NCBI GenBank assembly: GCA_001795035.1
Contig: MGMW01000068.1
Span: 1 to 20,303, forward strand
DNA from: Chloroflexi bacterium RBG_13_53_26
GTDB lineage: Bacteria > Chloroflexota > Dehalococcoidia > UBA2247 > RBG-13-53-26
Length of the DNA stretch: 20,303 nucleotides
Direction of reading: 5' to 3'
Made by a program: the position numbers and the translations under genes. Every line of letters starts with the position of its first letter. The stretch's first letter is position 1. The notes below the pieces were generated by a model. That model saw nothing but the letters and a program-made list of their open reading frames with translations. It searched no databases and was not told the DNA's origin. Below, one piece after another: positions 6,994-13,716 of the stretch.

Positions 6994-8091
6994 CTACCAT
7001 TTGCGATTGCTGGTCGCCTTGTTCAGTTTGTCTCCCAGATTTGAAAACCATTTCCCCGCCGACGACGTCGTGTGTGATGATGAAGACGACGATGACGATG
7101 ACGACGAGCCCGGCGTTCTTATACCTGTGGCAATGAGGGTAACCTTGGCCTTGCCCTTGAGCTCTTCGCTGAGGGTAGCCAGGCCAAATTTGAAATTGCA
7201 GTTGGGATCAGCTTCTCGGGAAATGAGCGTAGCCGCCTCGTTGACCTCGCCAAGGCTCATATCAAGCCCACCGGAGAAACTGACGAGAAGACCCCTGGCC
7301 CCCTTCATGGTTATATCCAACAGAGGATTGGAGATCGCTTTTTCTGCTGCATCCATGGCAGGATGTGGCCCTTCACCGCTGCCAATAGCCATAATGGCTG
7401 TCCCAGACAAACGCATCACACCCTTTACATCAGCCAGGTCTACATTTATCTCACCAGGAACATTGACAAGCTGCGAAACACTCAGGATACCTTCGCTCAC
7501 TACTTCATCAGCCATGGAGAAGGCTTGGCCAATGCTGGCATTATGATCCGAGTACTGGAGAAGGCGGTCGTTATGGACAACGATCATGTTATCAACCATT
7601 GCTTTGAGCCGATCGACGCCATCCATAGCAACATCGAAGCGCTTCCTGCCTTCGAACGAGAATGGAGTCGTTACAACTGCGAGAACGAGAGCCCCGCCAG
7701 CCCTGGCTACTTCGGCTACGACTGGAGCTGCACCTGTGCCTGTGCCTCCACCCATGCCCACTGTCACGAATACCAACTCAGCGTCCTTGAGCGCTCTCTT
7801 CAGCAGAAAGTCCGCTTCTGCTGCCGCTTTAGAGCCGACCTTGGGATCCCCACCAGCACCAAATCCGTGGGTGAGATGCTCGCCAATTTGCAGTGATAGT
7901 GCCCCGCTAGTGAGATCCAGGGATTTGACATCAGTATTGGCTACAATGTATTCCACACCGGGGATATGCTGACAGCGCATCATGCGGCGAACCGTATTGC
8001 AGCCACCCCCACCTACACCTATTACCTTGATCAATGCCGGTGTCCTGGCACGATCAAATGACCTCATTCCGCCCCGCATCGAATCTATCAT
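6994..8091 (-). CDS. ftsZ: FtsZ paralogue, array copy 2, with poly-Ser linker
   Basis: A 365-residue FtsZ-type GTPase. Motifs in order: IKVIGVGGGGCNTVRRM (from 21), T3 loop FGAGGDPKVG, signature GGGTGTG (114-120), T7 loop N216-V-D218-L-A-D221, and SFSGGLDMSLGEVNEAA in the second domain. After the folded core comes a run of 11 serines (329-339) and then the tail GKWFSNLGDKLNK ending in basic residues, so the tryptophan-led segment sits on a flexible linker. I chose ATG 8091, which has AAAGGAGG and a G-rich stretch upstream and a length like its paralogues; ATG 8154 would add 21 residues, and its SD is 15 nt away. A 7-bp hairpin (8155-8175) lies just upstream of that longer start. The gap to protein D is 147 nt. 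Confidence 0.94.
   Translation of the reverse strand: MIDSMRGGMRSFDRARTPALIKVIGVGGGGCNTVRRMMRCQHIPGVEYIVANTDVKSLDLTSGALSLQIGEHLTHGFGAGGDPKVGSKAAAEADFLLKRALKDAELVFVTVGMGGGTGTGAAPVVAEVARAGGALVLAVVTTPFSFEGRKRFDVAMDGVDRLKAMVDNMIVVHNDRLLQYSDHNASIGQAFSMADEVVSEGILSVSQLVNVPGEINVDLADVKGVMRLSGTAIMAIGSGEGPHPAMDAAEKAISNPLLDITMKGARGLLVSFSGGLDMSLGEVNEAATLISREADPNCNFKFGLATLSEELKGKAKVTLIATGIRTPGSSSSSSSSSSSHTTSSAGKWFSNLGDKLNKATSNRKW
7075..7107 (-). repeat. Serine-codon microsatellite in ftsZ copy 2
   Basis: Eleven consecutive Ser codons built from TCG, TCA and one TCT make a trinucleotide-type tract at the linker between FtsZ core and tail. Such tracts can change length by slippage in steps of whole codons, which would alter linker length without a frameshift. 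Confidence 0.8.
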
Positions 8092-8238
8092 TGATTCCCC
8101 CGCCCTCCTTTCATTAATACTTCCTCTATTTGCAGAATTCTCCCTTTTCTCCATGAGGAGAGAGGACTTCTCCTCCCTCCCCGTTGATGAACCTGTTCCT
8201 CACCACCCCACCACTCCCTAGCAATGAGGCTAGCAGCG

Positions 8239-8433
8239 CTAACCTCGCCGCTCCCGGGGTGCCTCATTTTCAAAAAACGCAAGCATCACTGCATTCCCTA
8301 TCAGCAATACTGAGAGGATGAACACGATTAGCCTCGATGTGGGAGACGCAAACCAAGACCATGCTATGTCTGACAGAGCAAACAACAGCAACCCACCTAT
8401 CATCAGGTTGCCCCAACCTAGAAAACGTGACAT
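8239..8433 (-). CDS. Two-helix small membrane protein D (array family)
   Basis: A 64-residue protein, the near-twin of protein A. It begins MSRFLGWGNLMIGG, carries two hydrophobic helices (about 9-27 and 36-54) around the loop SWFASPTSR, and ends in a charged tail NEAPRERRG that differs from that of A. The DNA of the two genes is also very similar over the helices. AAGGAGGT stands 6 nt before ATG 8433. It begins only 12 nt after the stop of protein E, so translation of E and D is probably coupled. Function is unknown; see the array context. Confidence 0.9.
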   Translation of the reverse strand: MSRFLGWGNLMIGGLLLFALSDIAWSWFASPTSRLIVFILSVLLIGNAVMLAFFENEAPRERRG

Positions 8434-8445
8434 CTCATGACCTCC

Positions 8446-8640
8446 TTAACTACGCTGGCTCCAGGATTCAACCTTGGCAACAGCAAGATACACCGCATTC
8501 ATCAGAAGCAATATACCAATCAGGAAGGGGAATACCTTCGCCTGCGGCGAGGCAAATATAACCCACTCGGTTATGCCTGACATAGCAAAGAATAGTATCA
8601 ATCCCGCTACTGTGTTGAGCCACGCTAACAATTGTGACAT
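8446..8640 (-). CDS. Two-helix small membrane protein E (array family)
   Basis: A 64-residue protein, duplicate of protein B. It begins MSQLLAWLNTVAGL and has helices at about 9-28 and 37-55, the loop EWVIFASPQAK and a short polar tail. A G-rich SD (AAGGGGG) lies about 9 nt before ATG 8640. It follows ftsZ copy 3 after an 80-nt gap and precedes protein D by 12 nt. The order ftsZ-E-D therefore repeats as ftsZ-B-A at 4909-6553, which points to duplication of a three-gene cassette. Confidence 0.9.
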   Translation of the reverse strand: MSQLLAWLNTVAGLILFFAMSGITEWVIFASPQAKVFPFLIGILLLMNAVYLAVAKVESWSQRS

Positions 8641-8720
8641 CTTGTCTAACCCCCTTTCCGGCTTACTTCAGCCACTGCTGCTGACACCAGCTACTCTTGG
8701 TGAAGCTCCAGTCACAGGTT

Positions 8721-9758
8721 CTACCGCCTGTACCTCCGCTCACCAGTCAGTACTTCCTTGATGGTCTCCCCCATTTCCGCCAACCAGTTGCTGGGGAGCG
8801 CCGGATTTATGCCCGTGGCAACAAGCGTCAGCTTGACTGAATTCCTCATTTCTTCGCTGGGGGTGGACATGCCAAAGAACATCGTGCAGTCAGGATGCAC
8901 TTCTCTGGCAATGAGATTGGCAGCATCGTTGACCTCTCCGAGAGTTAGGTCTGGGCCACCGCTGAAATTGAAGAGAACGCCCTTGGCTCCCTTGATATCT
9001 ATGTCCAGCAGTGGGTTGGAGATGGCCTGCTCTGCCGCTTCCTGAGCCGGGTAGCGGGACTGAGCATCTGCTTTGCCAATAGCCATGAGCGCGCCACCGG
9101 GTATGCCCATGACGCTCTTCACATCGGCTAGGTCTACATTGATCTCACCAGGCACATTGATCAATGAAGATACGGCCAGGATACCCTCGGAAACGGCCTC
9201 GTCAGCGACGGCGAAAGCATGGCCCGTTGGGCTGTTCTGCTCTACAAACTGGAGCAGGCGATCATTGTGAATAATGATTAGATTGTCTACCTCTGGTCTG
9301 AGTCGGCGGACACCGCTCAAAGCCAGTGAGAAACGCCGCTTTCCCTCGAAAGAGAACGGGGTGGTTACTACACCGATAACCAGAGCGTGGCTCTCTTTGG
9401 TTATTTGAGCCACCACAGGAGCTGCTCCTGTACCCGTCCCTCCACCCATGCCTGCAGTAATGAATACCAGCTCGGCATCCTTGAGGGCTCGTTTCAATAG
9501 AAAACGACCTTCTTCGGCAGCCTTCTCTCCCACCCGGACATCACCTCCCGCCCCAAAACCACGCGTGAGATGCTCGCCTATCTGGACCGAGAGTATGTCC
9601 GTCGGGCATGAATCCAGGGATTTGATGTCAGTGTTACATACGATGTACTGCACCCCTGGAGTCGCTTTCTTAAGCATCCGGCGCACCGCGTTGCACCCCC
9701 CACCTCCCACACCAATTACCTTGATTGGTGCGGGCACCCTCATTGTTCTTTCGTCCAC
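8721..9758 (-). CDS. ftsZ: FtsZ paralogue, array copy 3 (promoter-proximal)
   Basis: A 345-residue FtsZ-type GTPase, first gene of the array. Motifs: IKVIGVGGGGCNAVRRM (from 12), T3 loop FGAGGDVRVG, signature GGGTGTG (105-111), T7 loop N207-V-D209-L-A-D212, and NFSGGPDLTLGEVNDAA in the C-terminal domain. It ends SNWLAEMGETIKEVL plus a basic tail, without a long linker and without the usual FtsA/ZipA-binding peptide. AGGAGG at 9764-9769 is 5 nt before GTG 9758; a longer ATG at 9803 would bury this SD in the gene. Of the three copies it reads as the most canonical, but with no division genes nearby I cannot say whether it is the cell's division FtsZ. The bacterium may well have another ftsZ elsewhere. 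Confidence 0.95.
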   Translation of the reverse strand: MDERTMRVPAPIKVIGVGGGGCNAVRRMLKKATPGVQYIVCNTDIKSLDSCPTDILSVQIGEHLTRGFGAGGDVRVGEKAAEEGRFLLKRALKDAELVFITAGMGGGTGTGAAPVVAQITKESHALVIGVVTTPFSFEGKRRFSLALSGVRRLRPEVDNLIIIHNDRLLQFVEQNSPTGHAFAVADEAVSEGILAVSSLINVPGEINVDLADVKSVMGIPGGALMAIGKADAQSRYPAQEAAEQAISNPLLDIDIKGAKGVLFNFSGGPDLTLGEVNDAANLIAREVHPDCTMFFGMSTPSEEMRNSVKLTLVATGINPALPSNWLAEMGETIKEVLTGERRYRR

Positions 9759-9835
9759 TGTTTCCTCCTTTCTCGATTTTTGTCTGAATGCACCATGGAC
9801 CAAGGACCAGCTGGTTGAAATGGATTACGGCAAAG

Positions 9836-9865
9836 AGTTTAGATCAAAAAAAAATGCTTTGTCAA
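9836..9865 (-). promoter_or_regulatory. Promoter of the FtsZ array
   Basis: On the minus strand, a consensus -35 TTGACA (9865-9860) is followed after 18 nt, which include nine Ts, by TAAACT (9841-9836). Transcription would start about 70 nt before GTG 9758. It is the only strong promoter I see for the array, although gaps of 147 and 176 nt inside it could hold weaker ones. Confidence 0.65.
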
Positions 9866-9870
9866 TAGTC

Positions 9871-9965
9871 TTTCATATATGAAATAAATTCTATATATCC
9901 CGTATTCCATACCTATTTCTGCCATATAATTTCAGTATATGTCATTTCAGTATCTATTTCATAAT
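9871..9965. promoter_or_regulatory. 14-bp palindrome and TTTCA-type half-site repeats
   Basis: TTTCATATATGAAA (9871-9884) is a perfect palindrome 5 nt upstream of the array's -35 box. ATTTCAGTAT occurs twice at 9929-9938 and 9944-9953 (15-bp period), and ATTTCATAAT follows at 9956-9965. The repeats resemble half of the palindrome, which suggests one dimeric regulator binding between the two divergent promoters. The whole stretch is very AT-rich, which lowers the weight of short matches. Confidence 0.45.
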
Positions 9966-9993
9966 GCAATCTAACTTCGTAATCATTGCAGAC

Positions 9994-10022
9994 TTGACAT
10001 TCTGTTTCATTTCGGCTATAGT
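9994..10022 (+). promoter_or_regulatory. Promoter of the DUF5343-like gene
   Basis: TTGACA (9994-9999), a 17-nt spacer and TATAGT (10017-10022) make a near-consensus sigma70 promoter. Transcription would begin near 10029, about 22 nt before ATG 10051. This rules out the longer reading frame starting at 9964. Confidence 0.7.
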
Positions 10023-10050
10023 GCTGAACCAGTTTCAAGGAAATGGCGAA

Positions 10051-10836
10051 ATGATGAAATCCTCTAAAGAGCGATATCGCCTGCCGCCTTACCTGACCTA
10101 CGCTACCTGGCAGAGGCTGATAGAATCTCTACAGCAATATACCCCGCTGCGGTTGGATCGAAGCCACCTCATGGACCTCGGCTTTTCACAGAGTACAGCT
10201 CTCACCATCAAGGCAGCTCTGTCTTTCTTGGACCTGATCGATCCCAACAACAGTGAACCCACTGATAGGCTTCTAAGGCTCTTGAAAGCCGAGGGGGAGG
10301 ATTATAGAGGGCTACTGAGAGATATCATCAAAACAGCTTATCAGCCTGTGTTTGGGGACCTGGACCTGGAATATGCCACCCTTGGACAGGTCCAGGAGTG
10401 TTTTCGACGATTTGGCGCCGAGAACAATGTGGGGCACAAGTGCCTTTCCTTTTTCCTGGGCCTTGCCAAGGATGCGGGCATAGCACTGTCTCCCAACCTG
10501 TTGACAAGGTCCAGGCTGGGAGCAGTTCAGAAAGTGGTTCCTACGGTGCTTCCGGCTCGAACCAGGAGAGGGGCTTCCTCTCCGGCTCCTTCGTCCAGGC
10601 GTCAGTCAAACAAAACAAGGGCTGCTGGCTCTGACTATTTCGCCAGCAAGTTGCCTGACTTCGATCCTAGTTGGCCCAAAGAAGTCCGGGATGAGTGGTT
10701 TGAGCGTTTTCAGACCCTTGTGGTTCTCCTAGACAAGTTCCCACCATTCAATTCCGAGTGGCCGGATGAACTCAAAGTCAAATGGTTTGACTTCATGAAG
10801 GGGTTTCTGGGCACCGTTAGCTCTACAGATTCCTAG
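10051..10836 (+). CDS. DUF5343-like protein with C-terminal tandem W-motif repeat
   Basis: A 261-residue soluble protein. The first ~155 residues (LPPYLTYATWQRLIESLQQY and on) look like the DUF5343 family, which has no established role; a DNA-binding winged-helix-like fold is possible. A basic, Ser/Pro/Arg-rich linker follows (about 165-195). The C-terminus has two copies of a ~22-residue motif, F-D-x-S-W-P-K-E-x3-E-W-F at 204-217 and F-N-S-E-W-P-D-E-x3-K-W-F at 233-246. ATG 10051 has AAGGA upstream and fits the promoter. It is divergent from the ftsZ array and shares its control region, so it may regulate or serve the array. Its stop codon directly abuts that of miaB on the other strand. Confidence 0.75.
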   Translation: MMKSSKERYRLPPYLTYATWQRLIESLQQYTPLRLDRSHLMDLGFSQSTALTIKAALSFLDLIDPNNSEPTDRLLRLLKAEGEDYRGLLRDIIKTAYQPVFGDLDLEYATLGQVQECFRRFGAENNVGHKCLSFFLGLAKDAGIALSPNLLTRSRLGAVQKVVPTVLPARTRRGASSPAPSSRRQSNKTRAAGSDYFASKLPDFDPSWPKEVRDEWFERFQTLVVLLDKFPPFNSEWPDELKVKWFDFMKGFLGTVSSTDS

Positions 10837-12117
10837 CTATCTTTCTTCAGGCATCCCCTGCAATGCGAAGGGACTGATCTTCTCAATCCTGATCCTCACA
10901 AATCGCCCAACTGGATCAGCCCTGCCGGGAAAGAAAACCAGTTTATCCCCCCTGGTCCTGCCCTGCCATTTGTCCTTCTTCAAGCCCTCCACCAGGACCT
11001 CCACTGTTTTGCCCACGAAACCAGCATTGATTTCAGCAGCTATGGATTCTTGCAGAGACTCAACCTGCAAACGCCGAAGCTCTTTCTCTTCAGCAGGAAT
11101 GTTGTCATCAAGCCTTCGGGAGGCGATAGTGTCCGGTCGGGGCGAATAACCAGCCACATGCACCTTGCCGAATCTCAGCTGACGCACCAGGTCCATGGTC
11201 CTGGCAAACTGCTCCGCAGTCTCGCCCGGGAAACCAACTATTATGTCAGTGCTCAGGGATACATGTGGGATACAGCTACGTATCTGCGCTACTAACTCGC
11301 AGTACTGTTCCACGGTATAGCCACGTCGCATTAGACTTAGAATCTCACTGTCCCCGGCTTGAATAGGCAGATTAATGTGCTCGCAAACCTTTTCCAGATC
11401 GGCGACGGCTTGTATCAGCCTGTGGCTCATATGCTTTGGATGGTTGGTCAAGAAACGTATTCGCAGAAGCCCTTCGGTCTTGTTCAACTCTTTCAGTAAA
11501 TCAGCAAGGTCGGGCCTTGAAGGCAGGTCATATCCATACAAGTCGACGATCTGGCCCAGCAAAGTGACCTCTCTCACGCCACACTTAACCAGCTCTTGTA
11601 CCTGGGAGCAGATTTCGCTCAATTCACGGCTTCTTGCTCTCCCGCGACGATAGGGAACAACGCAGTAGGAACAGAAATTATTGCAGCCATGTATGACAGG
11701 CACAAAGGCAGTCACCGCTCTGTGAAGTGAGGCTGAGCAGTTTGCGGCAGCTCTTGAGTCAGACACTCTGCGTCGATCAGTCCACTGGTGAAGCGGTTCC
11801 CACTGCTGGGGTCGAAAGAAAATATCAACCCAGGGGAAACGCTTTTTCAGATCCTCAATCCTGGAATCAACCATACAGCCAGTCAGGGCAATAGTCACAT
11901 CCGGGGACTTTTTCTTTAGGCCCCTGAGAGAGTTGAGCTTGTTGACCACCTTGAGCTCAGCATTCTCTCGCACCACGCAGCTATTGAGGAAGACTATCTC
12001 GGCATCCTGAGCAACCTCCACACGACAATACCCGGCCTGCTCCAGATGTTTGGCTATGTATTCTGAATCAGCCTTGTTCATCTGACAGCCAATAGTCCAA
12101 ATATGGTAGCCGGGCAT
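10837..12117 (-). CDS. miaB: tRNA-2-methylthio-N6-dimethylallyladenosine synthase
   Basis: This 426-residue radical SAM methylthiotransferase adds the 2-methylthio group to i6A37 in tRNAs that read UNN codons. The N-terminal UPF0004 domain holds the auxiliary cluster Cys C11 (TIGCQMN), C46 and C80. The radical SAM cluster Cys are C144, C148 and C151 (GCNNFCSYC), and a TRAM domain at the end binds tRNA. The GCQMN start is typical of MiaB; the related MtaB and RimO differ here. Length is normal. GAGGTG lies 11 nt before ATG 12117. The upstream neighbour on the same strand is tRNA-Ser(GCU), which is not itself a usual MiaB substrate. The related-enzyme alternative is less likely. Confidence 0.93.
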   Translation of the reverse strand: MPGYHIWTIGCQMNKADSEYIAKHLEQAGYCRVEVAQDAEIVFLNSCVVRENAELKVVNKLNSLRGLKKKSPDVTIALTGCMVDSRIEDLKKRFPWVDIFFRPQQWEPLHQWTDRRRVSDSRAAANCSASLHRAVTAFVPVIHGCNNFCSYCVVPYRRGRARSRELSEICSQVQELVKCGVREVTLLGQIVDLYGYDLPSRPDLADLLKELNKTEGLLRIRFLTNHPKHMSHRLIQAVADLEKVCEHINLPIQAGDSEILSLMRRGYTVEQYCELVAQIRSCIPHVSLSTDIIVGFPGETAEQFARTMDLVRQLRFGKVHVAGYSPRPDTIASRRLDDNIPAEEKELRRLQVESLQESIAAEINAGFVGKTVEVLVEGLKKDKWQGRTRGDKLVFFPGRADPVGRFVRIRIEKISPFALQGMPEER

Positions 12118-12227
12118 AAGAACGTTTTCACCTCAGAGTTGGGATAGTTGCAGGGCTAATGCAGGAGAAACAGTGCCGTATTGAGGGGAATGTCATTCAC
12201 ATTCTGAAGAAACGATTAGTTTCATAT

Positions 12228-12321
12228 TGGCGGAGGGAGTGGGATTCGAACCCACGACAGAGGTTGAAGCCCCTGTAAGCGCTTAGCAGGCGCCCGCACT
12301 AGGCCACTATGCGATCCCTCC
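12228..12321 (-). tRNA. tRNA-Ser (GCU), CCA encoded
   Basis: The acceptor stem GGAGGGA (12321-12315) pairs with TCCCTCC (12238-12232), followed by discriminator G and an encoded CCA (12230-12228). The anticodon loop CTGCTAA gives GCU within the stem GGCGC/GCGCT. A long variable arm (ACAGGGGC...CTCTGT) and the T arm GTGGG-TTCGAAT-CCCAC complete a class II tRNA. Its first 15 nt overlap the 3' end of the upstream coding region. A weak hairpin (GAAAC/GTTTC) follows about 4 nt after the CCA. Confidence 0.97.
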
Positions 12322-12744
12322 CAACTGAGTGGCATTGCCTCCAGACCCTGAAGCGGAGTGGGGGCTTACTTCCTCTCCATACTGCGCTCCCCATATCTCC
12401 ATCTGAATTCCAGGATATTTCTGCAGCAGGGACTGCCTGATGCTGCTGCGATCTGACTCCTCCTCAATGATTTCCACTTCCGAGAGAAACGGCCCGCTTT
12501 CCTTGCTATGTATGTGCTTTCTGACCAGGAAACCGGGTACTTGAACATAACCCCAACGCTTCTCTCCACCACAGCAGGAGTTGTCGATACATGCATAGCC
12601 CAGAATATAGAGGACTTCTCTCCCATCATAGGGCAGGATATGTTCTTCTAAAGGAACATAGTATCCAGCACGCCCCTCTACCTCCCGTTCCAATTGAGGA
12701 TGGATAAACTGTATTACCCTGCCTTGCTTACCGACAGATGCCAC
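12307..12744 (-). CDS. Conserved-looking hypothetical protein, 145 aa, leaderless
   Basis: I do not recognise the family. The protein is soluble, with mixed helix and strand and a Cys group at Y-A-C52-I-D-N-S-C57-C58-G-G followed by GYVQVPGFLVRKH, which could be a metal site. The last ~20 residues (HSASGSGGNATQLGG) are low-complexity. GTG 12744 lies 7 nt after an extended -10 box, so the transcript would start at or next to the start codon, and no SD is present. The TAG stop lies at tRNA-Ser positions 13-15, so the gene and the tRNA overlap. Codon use and the absence of frame breaks argue that it is real. Confidence 0.7.
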   Translation of the reverse strand: MASVGKQGRVIQFIHPQLEREVEGRAGYYVPLEEHILPYDGREVLYILGYACIDNSCCGGEKRWGYVQVPGFLVRKHIHSKESGPFLSEVEIIEEESDRSSIRQSLLQKYPGIQMEIWGAQYGEEVSPHSASGSGGNATQLGGIA

Positions 12745-12751
12745 GAGCGTA

Positions 12752-12760
12752 ATTATAGCA
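12752..12760 (-). promoter_or_regulatory. Extended -10 promoter giving a leaderless transcript
   Basis: The minus strand reads TGC-TATAAT (12760-12752), a consensus -10 box with the extended TGN element. A -35 box is not evident, as is common with extended -10 promoters. The expected start point, 7-8 nt on, coincides with GTG 12744. Confidence 0.65.
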
Positions 12761-12816
12761 CATCATACAGGAGCTATCATCACTCTGCTGCTGACTCCGC
12801 CAACGTCAAAAGAGCA

Positions 12817-13692
12817 CTATGTGAGATTCTGGTGGGATTGCCCTTGCTCTGCCAGCACTCGGATTACCTGTGGGATCAAACGCCGAGCCAGGTCGCGTCG
12901 GCTTCCTCCACAAAGGACAACGATGAGCCGCCCCGAACAGACCCGGTCAACCACAGTCTTCAGCTCCCGAGCAAGGCGCTGGTGCAAATCAGGACTGAGT
13001 CCAATATCACCGTAGGCGCCCTGGGTTCCGTCATAGCCCCAATTCCAGAAAACACACTCTGGCTTGAAGGCCTTCACTCGTTGGACAAAACCCTGCTTGA
13101 TCAGGCTGAGGTATTCGTCATCGTCTGTTTTCCACGGCACCTGGACATTCACTTTGTTTTTTCTTTCCAATGAACTACCTGAGCAGAAGCATACATAGAG
13201 AACCCCGGGGTCATCTTCAAATATCTCCCACGTGCCATTGCCATGATGGGCGTCAGTGTCAACAATAGCTACTTTCTCTACTCTGAACTGACGTCGCAGT
13301 TCGTGAATCGCTATCGCCGCACCGTTGAAATAGCATCCTCCGCTGAAGAAATCGCTGCCGGCATGGTGATCACCGTATCCGGTGAAGACAAAGGCATTGT
13401 CTATCTCCTCATGCCATATCTTCAATGCCGCCGATACGGTGCCGGCCACTGAGAAGAGCGCCCCCTCAAAATCGCGGGTTCTCTTCACCAGACCGACCAT
13501 CTCCGGCGTATGGACTTGATGGAGGATATACTCAGAGACAGGTGCGAATTCAAAGGATGATGGAGGTTTCAGAGGATAGAAGGCATCGTAGAGGAAGACG
13601 TCGTCATTGTCCAGTAACCCTTCCAGAGCTTGAGGAAAATCTCGAAGTCTCTCGCCGTCCTGATAATGATAGAAAATCCCAGTTCTTGTCAT
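12817..13692 (-). CDS. Histone deacetylase-fold hydrolase with an altered active site
   Basis: A 291-residue protein of the arginase/deacetylase superfamily, whose zinc members remove acetyl groups from lysine or polyamines. The His pair (GDHHAG, 109-110), zinc ligands D147 and H149 in VDTDAHHGNGT, the third ligand D221 (WGYDG) and the CYFN substrate-loop motif (120-123) are present. At the place of the catalytic Tyr (usually G-G-Y near the C-terminus) the sequence reads C-G-G-S264-R-R, so this Tyr is missing. Activity may be weak or directed at another substrate. ATG 13692 has no clear SD and lies 24 nt after the macrodomain gene, so the two form an operon. A bacterial acetyl-ester or acetylamine hydrolase is the likely class. 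Confidence 0.85.
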   Translation of the reverse strand: MTRTGIFYHYQDGERLRDFPQALEGLLDNDDVFLYDAFYPLKPPSSFEFAPVSEYILHQVHTPEMVGLVKRTRDFEGALFSVAGTVSAALKIWHEEIDNAFVFTGYGDHHAGSDFFSGGCYFNGAAIAIHELRRQFRVEKVAIVDTDAHHGNGTWEIFEDDPGVLYVCFCSGSSLERKNKVNVQVPWKTDDDEYLSLIKQGFVQRVKAFKPECVFWNWGYDGTQGAYGDIGLSPDLHQRLARELKTVVDRVCSGRLIVVLCGGSRRDLARRLIPQVIRVLAEQGQSHQNLT

Positions 13693-13716
13693 TCTTGAAT
13701 ATTCGGCAATACCAAT

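Noticed and set aside
7001..7546. Long open frame on the + strand opposite ftsZ copy 2 (and similar ones at 5538-6002, 7363-7896, 8758-9045, 9448-9882)
   Set aside because: They are mirror images of the GC-rich ftsZ codons, lack SD sites and resemble no protein family.
9929..9965. CRISPR-like short repeats
   Set aside because: Repeats are only 10 bp with a 15-bp period and there are no cas genes; regulator half-sites are the better reading.
9964..10050. N-terminal hydrophobic extension (possible signal anchor) of the DUF5343-like protein
   Set aside because: The stretch holds a TTGACA-17-TATAGT promoter, and ATG 10051 has its own SD.
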